Of a stretch of DNA of 64,000 nucleotides, positions 45,966 through 54,747 are shown in pieces. The stretch is taken from assembly GCF_014643775.1 (NCBI RefSeq), contig NZ_BMKC01000004.1:1-64000 (forward strand). The letters run 5' to 3'. The translations under genes and the position numbers were made by a program. Each line of letters begins with the position of its first letter. Position 1 is the stretch's first letter. Origin of the DNA: Arenimonas soli (GTDB lineage Bacteria > Pseudomonadota > Gammaproteobacteria > Xanthomonadales > Xanthomonadaceae). The notes below the pieces were generated by a model. It was given only the letters and a program-made list of their open reading frames with translations, was not told where the DNA came from and searched no databases.

Positions 45966-47294
45966 CTAGTCCCCCGCGGTGCCGGCGCCGAATTGGCGCC
46001 GGCCCGCCAGGACCTGGTCGGCCAGGTCCAGCGTCCGACCCACTGCCCCGCCCAGCGCGCGCACTTCCGCGCGCGCCTTTGCACCCATCTCCCGGCACCG
46101 CGCCGGATCCCCGAGCATCTCGCCCAGGGTGCCGGCCAGCGCCGATGCGTCGCCCACCTGCAGCAGCCCCCCGGCCTGGCCCAGGCGCCGGGTGACTTCG
46201 GCGAAGTTGAAGGTGTGCGGCCCGACCACGCTGGGCACGCCCAGCGCCGCGGGTTCAAGCGCGTTGTGGCCGCCCACCGGGCACAGGCTGCCGCCCACGA
46301 AGGCCAGGTCGGCCGAGGCGAAGAACCACAGCAGCTCGCCGATCGTGTCGATGATGAACACCTGGGTCGTCGCCACCGGCAGGCGCTGGCCGCGACGCGT
46401 GCGCACGGCCAGCCCGGCTTCCCGGGCCAGGGCCGCGACCGGGCCGAACCGTTCGGGATGGCGCGGCGCCCACAGCAGCAGGGCATCGGGGTGCCGTTCA
46501 AGCACGGCCTGGTGCGCGGCCAGCACGTCGGCCTCTTCGGGACCGTGGGTGCTGGCGGCCATCCACACCGGCCGGCCTTCGCCCCAGCCGCGGCGCCACA
46601 GCAAGGCCTGTTCGTGCACGCCTTCGGGCGGCAGCAGGTCGTACTTGAGGTTGCCGGTGACGACGATGCGCTCGCGCCGGGCGCCGATCTGGGCCAGGCG
46701 CTCGGCGTCCTGGCGCGACTGCGCCGCCACCAGGTCCACCGACTGCATGGCCAGCCTCGCCATGGCGCGCACCGGCAGGTAGCCGCGCAGCGAACGCTCC
46801 GACAGCCGGGCGTTGACCATCATCAGCGGGATGCCGCGACGTTCGCACTCCACGTAGAGGTTCAGCCAGATCTCGGTTTCCACGATCACCGCCAGCGCCG
46901 GCCGCGCGTGGTCGAGGAAACGCCGCACCATCGCGCGCAGGTCGTAGGGCAGGTAGACGTGGTGCACGCGGTCGCCCCAGAGCGCGCGCACGCGCTCGGA
47001 CCCGGTCGGCGTGATGGTGGTGACCAGCACCGGGCGGTCCGGGTGGCGCGCCAGCAGGCCGTCCACCAGCGGCCGCGCCGCGATCACCTCGCCCACCGAC
47101 ACTGCGTGCACCCAGATCGCGTCGTGCAGGTCGAGCTTGCCCTCGAGCCAGCCGTAACGCTCTGTCCACCGGCGCAGGTAGTCACGCTGGCGCATGCCGC
47201 GCCAGACCAGGTGGTAGAGCGTGATGGGGAACGCAAGGTGCAGGACCAGCGCGTAGAGGCCCAGCAGGACGCGCTGTCCGAAGGTGGGTTGCAT
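45966..47294 (-). CDS. waaA: 3-deoxy-D-manno-octulosonic acid (Kdo) transferase
   Basis: A 442-residue GT30 enzyme that adds Kdo to lipid A precursor. It has the N-terminal membrane anchor (LLGLYALVLHLAFPITLYHL), an IWVHAVSVGEV motif with the catalytic Glu, LVTTITPTGSERV, the VETEIWLN motif and MMVNARLSERS. The C-terminal lobe has FVGGSLCPVGGHNALEPAALG. Whether it adds one Kdo or two cannot be read from sequence. It converges with the TolC-like gene, 6 bases apart. Confidence 0.95.
   Translation of the reverse strand: MQPTFGQRVLLGLYALVLHLAFPITLYHLVWRGMRQRDYLRRWTERYGWLEGKLDLHDAIWVHAVSVGEVIAARPLVDGLLARHPDRPVLVTTITPTGSERVRALWGDRVHHVYLPYDLRAMVRRFLDHARPALAVIVETEIWLNLYVECERRGIPLMMVNARLSERSLRGYLPVRAMARLAMQSVDLVAAQSRQDAERLAQIGARRERIVVTGNLKYDLLPPEGVHEQALLWRRGWGEGRPVWMAASTHGPEEADVLAAHQAVLERHPDALLLWAPRHPERFGPVAALAREAGLAVRTRRGQRLPVATTQVFIIDTIGELLWFFASADLAFVGGSLCPVGGHNALEPAALGVPSVVGPHTFNFAEVTRRLGQAGGLLQVGDASALAGTLGEMLGDPARCREMGAKARAEVRALGGAVGRTLDLADQVLAGRRQFGAGTAGD
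45981..46003 (+). other. Perfect hairpin inside the waaA end, just past tolC
   Basis: GCCGGCGCC and GGCGCCGGC pair as a 9-base stem around GAATT, 21 bases after the TolC-like stop. It lies within the last codons of waaA, read from the other strand. No T run follows, so it is not a classical terminator, but it is well placed to end or protect the tolC message between convergent genes. Confidence 0.4.
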
Positions 47295-47314
47295 GGCGCG
47301 CAGGATACCCCGGC

Positions 47315-47329
47315 TAGAATGTCCGCCGC
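47315..47329 (+). promoter_or_regulatory. -10 box close to the acyltransferase start codon
   Basis: TAGAAT (47315-47320) ends 9 bases before the ATG at 47330, predicting a leader of only a few bases. No ribosome site lies in between. It is a third example of the start-proximal -10 arrangement seen at 23528 and 30977. Confidence 0.35.
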
Positions 47330-48241
47330 ATGGCCCCGCCCGACTTCCCGCCGCCGCCGCTGTCGCCCCGCACCTGGCCCACCTGGCTGGGCGTGGCCCT
47401 GGGCTGGACGGTGGCGCGCTGGCCCTGGTGGCTGCAGCGGCGGGTCGGGCCGCTGCTGGGAAGGGCGATGCTGCACCTGCTGCCTTCGCGGCGGCGCGTG
47501 GCCGCGACCAACCTGGCCCTGTGTTTCCCGGACATGGCGCCGACCGCGCGCGAGAAGCTGCTGCGCGAGAATTTTTCTTCCCTGGGCCTGGGCCTGTTCG
47601 AATTCCTGCGCGCCTGGTGGGGCCGGCTGGCGCCGGTGGACCGCGGCTACGAGCTGACCGGGATCGAGCACCTGCAGGCGGCCCAGGCCGGTGGCCGCGG
47701 CGTGATCCTGGTCTCGGCGCATTTCACCACGCTGGAAGTGTGCCTGCGGCTGCTATGCCAGCAGGTCGAGCTGGGCGCCATGTACCGCCCGCATGAACAG
47801 GCCGCGATGGAGTGGGCCGTCAAACGCGGCCGCCTGCGCCACGCGAAGGCGATGTTCGCCCGCGACGAGCTGCGGCCGGCGATCCGGCATCTCAAACAAG
47901 GGGGCGTGCTGTGGTTCGCGCCCGACCAGGAGACCCGGCGCGGCGACAGCGTGTTCGTGCCCTTCTTCGGGCAGCCGGCCTGGAGCCTCACCTCCACCCA
48001 CCAGCTGGCGCGCCTGGGCGGCGCGGTGGTGCTGCCGCTTTTCCACGAGCGACTGGACGATGGTCGCTACCGCATTGAAATCCTGCCGGCGCTGGAAGAC
48101 TTTCCCACCCGCGACGCCACCGCCGACACCGCCCGCATCATGGCCACGCTCGAGGGCCTGATCCGCCGGCGGCCCGAGCAGTATTTGTGGTTGCACCAGC
48201 GCTTCAAGCGCCAACCCGACGGCAGCCGGCGCCGGTATTGA
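47330..48241 (+). CDS. lpxL: Lipid A late acyltransferase (LpxL/HtrB family), copy 1
   Basis: A 303-residue membrane-anchored acyltransferase. The N-terminal anchor region is WPTWLGVALGWTVARWPWWLQRRVG, followed by LLPSRRRVAATNLALCFPDM. The catalytic HxxxxE/D motif is HFTTLE, with YRPHEQ and a later PFFGQPAWSLTSTHQLARLGG stretch typical of the family. It transfers a secondary acyl chain to Kdo-lipid A; position and chain length are not readable. It diverges from waaA by 35 bases and abuts the second copy end to end. Confidence 0.9.
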   Translation: MAPPDFPPPPLSPRTWPTWLGVALGWTVARWPWWLQRRVGPLLGRAMLHLLPSRRRVAATNLALCFPDMAPTAREKLLRENFSSLGLGLFEFLRAWWGRLAPVDRGYELTGIEHLQAAQAGGRGVILVSAHFTTLEVCLRLLCQQVELGAMYRPHEQAAMEWAVKRGRLRHAKAMFARDELRPAIRHLKQGGVLWFAPDQETRRGDSVFVPFFGQPAWSLTSTHQLARLGGAVVLPLFHERLDDGRYRIEILPALEDFPTRDATADTARIMATLEGLIRRRPEQYLWLHQRFKRQPDGSRRRY

Positions 48242-49120
48242 TCAGTACACCGGCGCTTCGCCCGGCGGCCGCGTCTTGAAGCGGCGATGCGCCCACAGGT
48301 ATTGCTCCGGGCATTCGCGCACCACGGTTTCAAGCTCGCGCATGTAGCGCGCGGCGTCTTCGACCGGATCGTCGGACGGCCAGCCCGGCCAGCCGGCTTC
48401 AATGCGGATGCGGTAGCGGCCGTCGTCGCCGCGCCGGTACCAGAACGGCAGCAGCACCGCGCGGCCGCGCCGCACCAGCTCCGGCGTCGCCGTCAGCGTG
48501 GCGGCGGGCACGCCGAAGAAGGGCACGAAGGCGTTCTGGTAGGTGAAGTTCTGGTCGGCCGAATACACCACCGGCTCGCCCGCCTGCAGCGCGCGGATCA
48601 GGCCGCGCACGTCCTTCTTGCCGATGCTCGGCCCGTACACGGCCGCCCGAGAACGCTCGAACCAGCGCTCCAGGCAGGCGTCGTTGTGCCGGCGCACGAC
48701 CACCCGCACCGGCCGGCCAAGGGCCTCGCCGAGCAAGCGCACGGCCAGTTCGGTATGGGTGAAATGGCCGCACATCAGCAGTACGCCCTGGCCACGCCCG
48801 AGCGCGGCGCGCAGGTGGTCCAGGCCTTCGATGTCGGCCAGGCCACGCAGGACGGCAGGCGGCGCATGCCAGGCGCGCAGAAGTTCCAGCGCGCCCACGA
48901 CGGTGTTCACCACGCTGGCATCGGCCAGGCGGCGGCGCGCCGCGGCACCCAGCCCCGGGAAGCACAGGTCCACGTTGATGCGCGCGATGCGCCGGCGCGA
49001 ACCCAGCGCCGGCCATAGCCCCCAGGCCAGGGCCCGGCCCAGCGCCAGCACCCCACGCTGCGGCAAGCGCCCCGCCAGCCACGCCACGGCCTGCAGCAGC
49101 GGCTGGAAGAAGCAGGGCAT
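48242..49120 (-). CDS. Lipid A late acyltransferase (LpxL/LpxM family), copy 2
   Basis: A 292-residue homologue of the neighbouring acyltransferase with the HxxxxE motif HFTHTE, VVVRRHNDACLERWFERSR, and PFFGVPAATLTATPELVRRG. The two copies are clearly diverged and probably add different secondary chains. The stop codon touches that of copy 1: the six bases TGATCA contain both stops on opposite strands. It is the last gene of a leftward set with the O-antigen-ligase-like and glycosyltransferase genes. Confidence 0.88.
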   Translation of the reverse strand: MPCFFQPLLQAVAWLAGRLPQRGVLALGRALAWGLWPALGSRRRIARINVDLCFPGLGAAARRRLADASVVNTVVGALELLRAWHAPPAVLRGLADIEGLDHLRAALGRGQGVLLMCGHFTHTELAVRLLGEALGRPVRVVVRRHNDACLERWFERSRAAVYGPSIGKKDVRGLIRALQAGEPVVYSADQNFTYQNAFVPFFGVPAATLTATPELVRRGRAVLLPFWYRRGDDGRYRIRIEAGWPGWPSDDPVEDAARYMRELETVVRECPEQYLWAHRRFKTRPPGEAPVY

Positions 49121-49126
49121 GGGCCC

Positions 49127-50389
49127 TCAGCCCCCGTCGGCGGCGTTGCCGCGCGGTTTGTCCGCCAGCAGGCTGCCGGCATACAGCGCCGCCAGCAGCA
49201 GCGTCAGTCCGCCCCAGAAGGTCGAATAAAACGCCAGGTGGGTATTGAGCGGGAACACCGTCACCGCCAGGGCCAGGCCGGGCGCCCGGGCGCGTCGCCG
49301 CGCCTGCGGCCCCGCGAACTGCCAGGCGCGCCAGGCCAGCGCGGCGCCGCCCAGCCAGAAGAAGGCACCGACCAGGCCGGTTTCGCTGAGCACCTCGAGC
49401 ACGATCTGGTGCGCGTGGTAGCCGGCGCCATGGTCGGGGTCGTCGAGCCAGGGGTCGGCTTCGTCGGCATACAAGGGGTAGGCGTCGCGGAAACCGCGCA
49501 CGCCGACGCCGTTCACCGGATGCGCGATGGCCATGTTGGCAGCGGTGCGCCAGATAGGCAGGCGCCCCGACAGCGCGTGGTCCACGCCTTCGGAGCTGCC
49601 GTCGAGCATGGCGCCGGTGCGCTGCACGCGCTCCTGCAGCTTGTCCGAAAACGCCGTCGCCAACACCAGCGTCACCGCCGTACCGGCCACCAGGACGAGG
49701 ATGGCGCGGCGGTTGCGGAACTGCAGCCAGGCGCTGGCCAGCAGCACCAGGGCCAGGGTCAGCCAGGACGCACGCGCACCCGCCAGCAGCACCACCGCCA
49801 CCAGGCCCATGGCGACCAGCAGCCAGCCGCCCAGGCCGAAGCGTTCGGCGGCGGCGATCAGCGGAAACGGGGCCAGGCTGGCCAGCACCAGTCCCAGCTT
49901 CAGGTTGCCGGCACCGAAGACGCCGCTCAGCCGGTCGGCGGTGGCCGGACCGCCCAGGCTCCAGCCGGTGGCCGCCTGCACCAGGGCGTCGACCAGCCAG
50001 AAGCCGCAAATGACCGCGATGCCGACGAAGGTGAGCCGGCGCCCGCGATCGTTGGCAACGGCGATGGCGACCAGCCAAAGGAAGGGCAGGTAGCGCAGGT
50101 CCAGCAAGGATTCGCGCACGGCGCGGCGGGCGTTGAGCGCGTCGGGCGAGGACAGCAGCTCGGGCAGCCAGTAGCTGAGGAACAGCACCGTCGTCAGCGC
50201 CCAGGCCTCGTGGCTGAGCAGGGCCATGCCGCCGCGGAAACGCTGTATCGCCAGCACCGCCAGCGCCGCCAGCGCACCCAGCGACAGCACGGCTTCCGCC
50301 GGCCCGGGCAGCGGCCACAGCGCCACCGACGCCAGCACCCACCAGGGCGCCCAGCGCAGTTGGCTTTCAGTCGTTGACGAGGCCTGCAT
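49127..50389 (-). CDS. O-antigen ligase (WaaL/Wzy_C)-like membrane protein
   Basis: A 420-residue polytopic protein with about 10-12 hydrophobic segments and a large periplasmic loop between them, the O-antigen ligase/polymerase layout. The conserved loop contains GRLPIWRTAANMAIAHPVNGVGVRGFRDAYP followed by GYHAHQIVLEVLSETGLVGAFF, with the His expected for ligases. The start is the ATG at 50389, 22 bases inside the end of the upstream glycosyltransferase. It should join O-chain to lipid A-core or polymerise it. Confidence 0.87.
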   Translation of the reverse strand: MQASSTTESQLRWAPWWVLASVALWPLPGPAEAVLSLGALAALAVLAIQRFRGGMALLSHEAWALTTVLFLSYWLPELLSSPDALNARRAVRESLLDLRYLPFLWLVAIAVANDRGRRLTFVGIAVICGFWLVDALVQAATGWSLGGPATADRLSGVFGAGNLKLGLVLASLAPFPLIAAAERFGLGGWLLVAMGLVAVVLLAGARASWLTLALVLLASAWLQFRNRRAILVLVAGTAVTLVLATAFSDKLQERVQRTGAMLDGSSEGVDHALSGRLPIWRTAANMAIAHPVNGVGVRGFRDAYPLYADEADPWLDDPDHGAGYHAHQIVLEVLSETGLVGAFFWLGGAALAWRAWQFAGPQARRRARAPGLALAVTVFPLNTHLAFYSTFWGGLTLLLAALYAGSLLADKPRGNAADGG

Positions 50390-51479
50390 ATGTCTCCAGC
50401 GTGGCCGCCTGCATCGCGGCCAGGGTGTAGGGCATGGTAACCGGCATCGGCGGCGGCCCGGACAACATGGCGCGCGCGGCGTCGGCCAGCGCGGCGTGCT
50501 CGCCCCGGCGCACCGCGCCCAGCGGGTACAGTGCACGCAGCAGTTCGCCAACCCCGCCGTGGTCCCAGCCCAGCACCGGGCGGCCCACCGACAGCGCTTC
50601 GATGACGGTGCGGCCGAAGGCCTCGGGTTTGTTCGACAGCTGCAGCACCAGGTCGGCCGCGGCGTAGGCGTGCACGACGTCGTGGCGGGGCGGGCTGATG
50701 ACCAGCTGCGCCAGCACGCCGCGTTCGCGGGCCAGGGCCTCGAGTTCGGCTACATAAGCCTCGCGGCCGGGTTCGCGGGTGCCCAGCAGCCACAGCCGGG
50801 CGTCTTCGCCGGCGCCGCGCAGGCGGGCCAGCAATTCGATGGCGTCGGCGTGGCCCTTCAGGCGCGTGCCGCGGCCGGGCATCAGCAGCAGGCGGCCGTC
50901 CTGCAGTGCCGGGTGTTCTGCGGCGAACGCGGTGCGCCAGTCTTCCGGTGCCTGGTGGCCACGCGGGAACTGCGCCGGGTCGATGCCGCGCGGGATCACC
51001 CGCAGGCGGGTGGGGTCGGTGTCGGGCCAGTGCGTGAGCACGTGCCCACGCACGGTGTCGGAAACGCAGATCACCCGTTCGCCGCGGCGCATGATGCCGC
51101 TGTAGCGGCCCGGCGAGTTCAGGCCGTGCACGGTGGTGACAAAACGCGGACGCGGCGCTGGCAGGCCGCGCAGGGCCCACCAGGCCAACCAGGCCGGCAG
51201 GCGCGAACGGGCGTGCACGATGTCGGGCTGGATGCGGGCCAGTTCGGCGCGCAGGCGGCGCATCGTGCCGGGCGCGGCCAGCAGGGATTTGCGGCCGACG
51301 GGCAGTTGAATGTGTTCGCTGCCGGTCGCCAGCAGGCGTTCGAGCAAGCGACCGCCGGCGGAAATGGCGACGCAGCGGTGCCCGGCCGCGACCAGGGCGG
51401 CGGCTATTTCGAGGGTGGAACGTTCAACGCCGCCGCTGTGCAGGGCCGGCAGCAGCTGGACGACGGTGAGGCGGCGCAC
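50367..51479 (-). CDS. Glycosyltransferase family 4 protein
   Basis: A 370-residue GT-B glycosyltransferase. The N-terminal Rossmann half begins VVQLLPALHSGGVERSTLEIAAALVAAGH, the usual GT4 opening. The C-terminal half has LLLMPGRGTRLKGHADAIELLARL (sugar-nucleotide site) and the donor motif LSNKPEAFGRTVIEALSVGRPVLGWDHGG with an ExxxxxxxE-like arrangement. It probably adds a sugar to the LPS core or O-chain, given its neighbours. Confidence 0.92.
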   Translation of the reverse strand: MRRLTVVQLLPALHSGGVERSTLEIAAALVAAGHRCVAISAGGRLLERLLATGSEHIQLPVGRKSLLAAPGTMRRLRAELARIQPDIVHARSRLPAWLAWWALRGLPAPRPRFVTTVHGLNSPGRYSGIMRRGERVICVSDTVRGHVLTHWPDTDPTRLRVIPRGIDPAQFPRGHQAPEDWRTAFAAEHPALQDGRLLLMPGRGTRLKGHADAIELLARLRGAGEDARLWLLGTREPGREAYVAELEALARERGVLAQLVISPPRHDVVHAYAAADLVLQLSNKPEAFGRTVIEALSVGRPVLGWDHGGVGELLRALYPLGAVRRGEHAALADAARAMLSGPPPMPVTMPYTLAAMQAATLETYAGLVND

Positions 51480-51501
51480 GGCCGGGAAACCCGCCCGGGC
51501 C

Positions 51502-51705
51502 TCAGCCCTTGAGGACGAAGTGGGCGCCGCAGTACGGGCAGATGGCCTCGCCCGTGGCCTCGACCGGCAGGTAGACCCGCGGGTGCGAGTTCCACAGCGC
51601 CATGGCCGGCGTCGGGCAGGACAGCGGCAGGTCGGCCAGCTGAACCTCGTAACGGCGTTCGGCGTTGGCCTGTCCGCGGGCAGTGGCGGTGTCGGTACGC
51701 GACAT
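51502..51705 (-). CDS. Small CHCC zinc-finger domain protein
   Basis: A 67-residue protein of the zf-CHCC (NDUFS6-like) type. Zinc ligands are visible as Cys in LPLSCPTP, His in WNSHPRVYL and the pair CPYC, followed by GAHFVLKG. The start is the ATG at 51705; the frame opens 10 codons earlier without support. Such proteins are common single genes in Proteobacteria with no set role. It lies 22 bases upstream of the glycosyltransferase and may share its transcript. Confidence 0.88.
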   Translation of the reverse strand: MSRTDTATARGQANAERRYEVQLADLPLSCPTPAMALWNSHPRVYLPVEATGEAICPYCGAHFVLKG

Positions 51706-51762
51706 GATGAAGGTCCTTCGGGGTCCGGGCGGCATTTTACATGCCCGGACCCCGGGGGCGGC

Positions 51763-52338
51763 TTATCCGGCCTTCTGGGCCTCGACGGTGATCTCGATGC
51801 GCACTTCGTCGCTGACGGCCGGGGCGTAGCCGCCGACGCCGAATTCGCTGCGCTTGATGTCGATGCTGGCGTCGAAGCCGGCCGCGGGCTTCTTGCTCAT
51901 CGGGTGCTCGCCGACCTTGTTGATGGTGACGTCCATGACCACCGGTCGGGTGACGCCGTGGATGGTCAGGTCGCCGGCCACGGCTAGCTTGCCTTCGCCG
52001 GCGACGGTGACGCCGGTGCTGGTGAAGGTCGCGGTCGGGTAGGTTTCAGCGTCGAAAAAATCGGCGCTCAGCAGGTGCCCGTCGAGCTTTTCCACGCCGG
52101 TGCTGATGCTGTCCACCGGGATGGTGACGGTGACGCTGGACCGGGTCGGGTCGGCGGCGTCGAAGGCGAACTGCGATTCGACCTTGTCGAAACGGCCGGT
52201 GATGTTGGAGAAACCGAAGTGGCTGTAGGTGAACTCGACCTGGGTATGGGTGGGGTCAATGGTGTAGGTGTCGGCGGCCAGGGCCGGCAGGGTGGCCAGG
52301 GCGAACAGGCCGGCCAGGGCGAATTGCTTGAACTTCAT
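51763..52338 (-). CDS. YceI-family periplasmic lipid-binding protein
   Basis: A 191-residue lipocalin-like protein with a signal peptide (ending ALAA/DTYTID). The YceI pattern is clear: YTIDPTHTQVEFTYSHFGFSNITGRFDKVE, then VDSISTGVEKLDGHLLSADFFDAETYPTATFTST, GDLTIHGVTRPVVMDVTI and SEFGVGGYAPAVSDEVRIEITVEA. Family members bind polyisoprenoid chains in a long barrel. A GGAGACC-type ribosome site precedes the ATG. Confidence 0.95.
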   Translation of the reverse strand: MKFKQFALAGLFALATLPALAADTYTIDPTHTQVEFTYSHFGFSNITGRFDKVESQFAFDAADPTRSSVTVTIPVDSISTGVEKLDGHLLSADFFDAETYPTATFTSTGVTVAGEGKLAVAGDLTIHGVTRPVVMDVTINKVGEHPMSKKPAAGFDASIDIKRSEFGVGGYAPAVSDEVRIEITVEAQKAG

Positions 52339-52546
52339 GCGGGGTCTCCGGGGTTTGGCGAGGAGGCCCAGCTTATTGGCCATGCCATCGCAACGCAGCC
52401 CTGCCCAGTGAACGTATCGTTTCATTCAACGCCGATTCTGGCACCCCGCGCCCAACTTACTGCGTAAAGGCAAGCAGAGGCATGGGCGCCCCTGCGCCGG
52501 CCTCCCCGACGCCCCGCCGGGCGCCGGACACCCAAGGAGAATCCGC

Positions 52547-53344
52547 ATGAAAGCCTGCCCCCTGTTCCTGGCCCTGGCCACCGCGCTGGCGACGGCCCCT
52601 GCCCTGGCCGACGACAGCTTCCGGTCCCCCGACGTGAAGAAGGCGCTGGCCGCAGGCCGCGCCGCCATCCTGGCCGAACGCGCCGGCCTGGCCCGGAAGG
52701 CCGCGCCCACCCCCGAAGAAGTCGGCGACGCCGACAGCTTCGGCCGCAACGTGAAGTGGCTGGGCCTGCTGTCGGGCTACATCTACCTGCTGCCCGACTG
52801 CAGCGTGCCCGGCGAACCGGCCGACCCGCGCTGCATCACCCTGAACCCGGCCGGCGCGCCTACCCCGTTCGCCGCGGAGGACGTCGCCGTCGTCACCCTG
52901 CCCGGCCGCAGCAGCCACTCGCTGATCTGCCACTGGCAGACGCCGATCGCCGGCGTGGCATTCGCCAACTACGGGGCGACCCGCGCGCCCTACCAGTTCC
53001 GGGTCTTCCCCACCTACCGGATCGAAAGCGAGGTGCTGGACGGACTGAGCGACCCCAATACCGGCACGCCCTACAACGGCGCCATCGAAGTGGGCGTCGG
53101 CGCGATCAACGTCTCGGGCTACCTCGAGCCCGGGGACTTCGTGCTCGAGCAGTTCACCCAGACCCGCACCTGCATCGGCGGCATCGTCAGCAAGCGTTCG
53201 CTCGTCAACGGCTACGGCCTGACCGAAGCCCAGGCGCGTCGCTTCTTCCGCGAGCCCATCACCATCCGCATGTCGCTGCAGGGCCAGGCCACCCTGGTCG
53301 ATTCGGCCAACATCAACTTCGGCACCCGCCTCACCGGCGACTGA
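52547..53344 (+). CDS. Unrecognised secreted protein
   Basis: A 265-residue protein that I cannot assign to a family. It has a clear signal peptide (MKACPLFLALATALATAPALA, cleavage after about residue 21) and four Cys in the mature part (85, 96, 128, 209), which could form two disulfides. Residues 25-55 are Ala/Arg/Lys-rich and helical. The rest looks beta-rich (GYIYLLPDC, VAVVTLPGRSSHSLICHW, YQFRVFPTYRIES, ITIRMSLQGQATLVDSANINFG). A strong AAGGAGA ribosome site precedes the ATG. It stands alone, with its own 208-base upstream region. Confidence 0.8.
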   Translation: MKACPLFLALATALATAPALADDSFRSPDVKKALAAGRAAILAERAGLARKAAPTPEEVGDADSFGRNVKWLGLLSGYIYLLPDCSVPGEPADPRCITLNPAGAPTPFAAEDVAVVTLPGRSSHSLICHWQTPIAGVAFANYGATRAPYQFRVFPTYRIESEVLDGLSDPNTGTPYNGAIEVGVGAINVSGYLEPGDFVLEQFTQTRTCIGGIVSKRSLVNGYGLTEAQARRFFREPITIRMSLQGQATLVDSANINFGTRLTGD

Positions 53345-53402
53345 AGCGTCCGGCGGCACCGCGGCCTCGCGGTGCCGCCACCGTTCCGGCTAGGCTTGGC
53401 CG

Positions 53403-54356
53403 ATGCTTGGCCTTCCCCTCACCTGCTGGACCCTGCACGACGGCGCCGCCGGCCATCGCCGGCAGGCGCTGGCGCTGGCGCAGGCGCTGGCGCCGGAAGG
53501 GCGCGAGCTTTGCCTTCAGACCGCCGCCCCCTGGAGCTGGCTGGCACCGCGGCGATTGCCCGGCGCGGAAAGGGCGTTCGGCCCCGCCTTCCTGGCCGCC
53601 CTGGAATCACCCCCGGCCCTGGCCATCGGCGCCGGGCGACGCGCCGCCCTGGCCACCCGGCTGCTGCGCGAACGCGGCGCGCGCGTCGTGCAGGTGCTGC
53701 ATCCGCGTTTGCCGACGACGCACTGGGACCTGGTGGTTGCGCCCGAACACGACGGCCGCACCGGCGCCAACGTCATCACCCTGTGCGGCAGCCTCAACCC
53801 CGTGGACGATGCCTGGCTGGCGCAGGGCCGCCGCGATTTTCCCGCGCTGGGCCAGTTGCCCGGCCCGCGCACGGTGGTGCTGCTGGGCGGGCCCACGCCG
53901 GCGGTGCGCTTCGACCGCGGCGCCTTCGAAGTGATGGCCGCCAAGCTTGAACACTGGCTGGCCATGGACGGCGGCAGCCTGCTGGTGATCGGTTCGCGGC
54001 GAACACCGGCCAAACTGGCGGCGCTGGCGCGCACCTACTGGGCCGACGTGCCGGGACAACGCTGGTTCGACGCCGGCGACGGCGAAAACCCCTACGCCGG
54101 CGCCCTGGGCTGGGCCGACCGCATCGTGGTCAGCCCCGACTCGGTGAACATGGTGTCCGAAGCCTGCGCCACCGAATGCCCGGTCTACGTGCCCGAACCC
54201 CAGCGCGCCAGCGGCCGCGTCCGTCGCTACCTCGACGCGATGCTGGCGCGTGGCCGCATCCGGGTGCTGGGCAAGCTACCCGAAGACAGCCCTGCGCAGG
54301 CGCTGCGCGAAACCCCGCGCATCGCCGCGCTGGTGCATGACCGGTTTTCGCTGTAG
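53403..54356 (+). CDS. ELM1-family protein (putative sugar-nucleotide enzyme fold)
   Basis: A 317-residue protein of the mitochondrial-fission-ELM1-like family. It opens CWTLHDGAAGHRRQALALAQAL, then LAIGAGRRAALATRLLRERGARVVQVLHP, WDLVVAPEHD, and late VSPDSVNMVSEACATECPVYV. The fold is that of GT-B glycosyltransferases. The bacterial role is not established; an envelope sugar role is a guess. No ribosome site is visible, and a weak TAGGCT hexamer lies 6 bases before the ATG. Confidence 0.87.
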   Translation: MLGLPLTCWTLHDGAAGHRRQALALAQALAPEGRELCLQTAAPWSWLAPRRLPGAERAFGPAFLAALESPPALAIGAGRRAALATRLLRERGARVVQVLHPRLPTTHWDLVVAPEHDGRTGANVITLCGSLNPVDDAWLAQGRRDFPALGQLPGPRTVVLLGGPTPAVRFDRGAFEVMAAKLEHWLAMDGGSLLVIGSRRTPAKLAALARTYWADVPGQRWFDAGDGENPYAGALGWADRIVVSPDSVNMVSEACATECPVYVPEPQRASGRVRRYLDAMLARGRIRVLGKLPEDSPAQALRETPRIAALVHDRFSL

Positions 54357-54383
54357 AAACTCGGCTTTCTCTGGAGCCCGCGC

Positions 54384-54740
54384 GTGAACCATTCCGAAAA
54401 AGTCGAGGCGATGCAGCGCCACCTGGTGCCGCTGGGTTTTTCGCCCTACACGCTGGCGCCGCCCGCCTGGCGAATGATGTGGCAGGCCGGGCTGCAGACG
54501 CCGCCGCCGATCTTCATGGGCTTCCTGCCGCTGGCCTTCGGCACCGGCCTGTTCTTCGCGATCGGCTGGGGCCTGCTGATGTGGGTGTTCATGTGGTGGC
54601 GGGAAGGCATGACAGTGGCTGCCTCGGCGGGCGTCGCCCTGCTGGCCGGCCTGTTCTTCGGCCTGGCCATGGCCAGCTACTACCGCTACTACGCGAAAAA
54701 GCACCGCCTTCCCGACTGGCCCAACTACCGCGGCCCCTGA
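54384..54740 (+). CDS. DUF6404-like small membrane protein (GTG start)
   Basis: A 118-residue protein with an N-terminal cytoplasmic part (SEKVEAMQRHLVPLGFSPYTLAPPAWRMMWQAG) and two membrane helices (LPLAFGTGLFFAIGWGLLMWVFMW; VAASAGVALLAGLFFGLAMASYY). The pattern fits what I remember of DUF6404, whose function is unknown. The start is a GTG at 54384 with TGGAG 7 bases upstream. It follows the ELM1-family gene by 27 bases and converges on glnE. Confidence 0.75.
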   Translation: MNHSEKVEAMQRHLVPLGFSPYTLAPPAWRMMWQAGLQTPPPIFMGFLPLAFGTGLFFAIGWGLLMWVFMWWREGMTVAASAGVALLAGLFFGLAMASYYRYYAKKHRLPDWPNYRGP

Positions 54741-54747
54741 CCCCATT

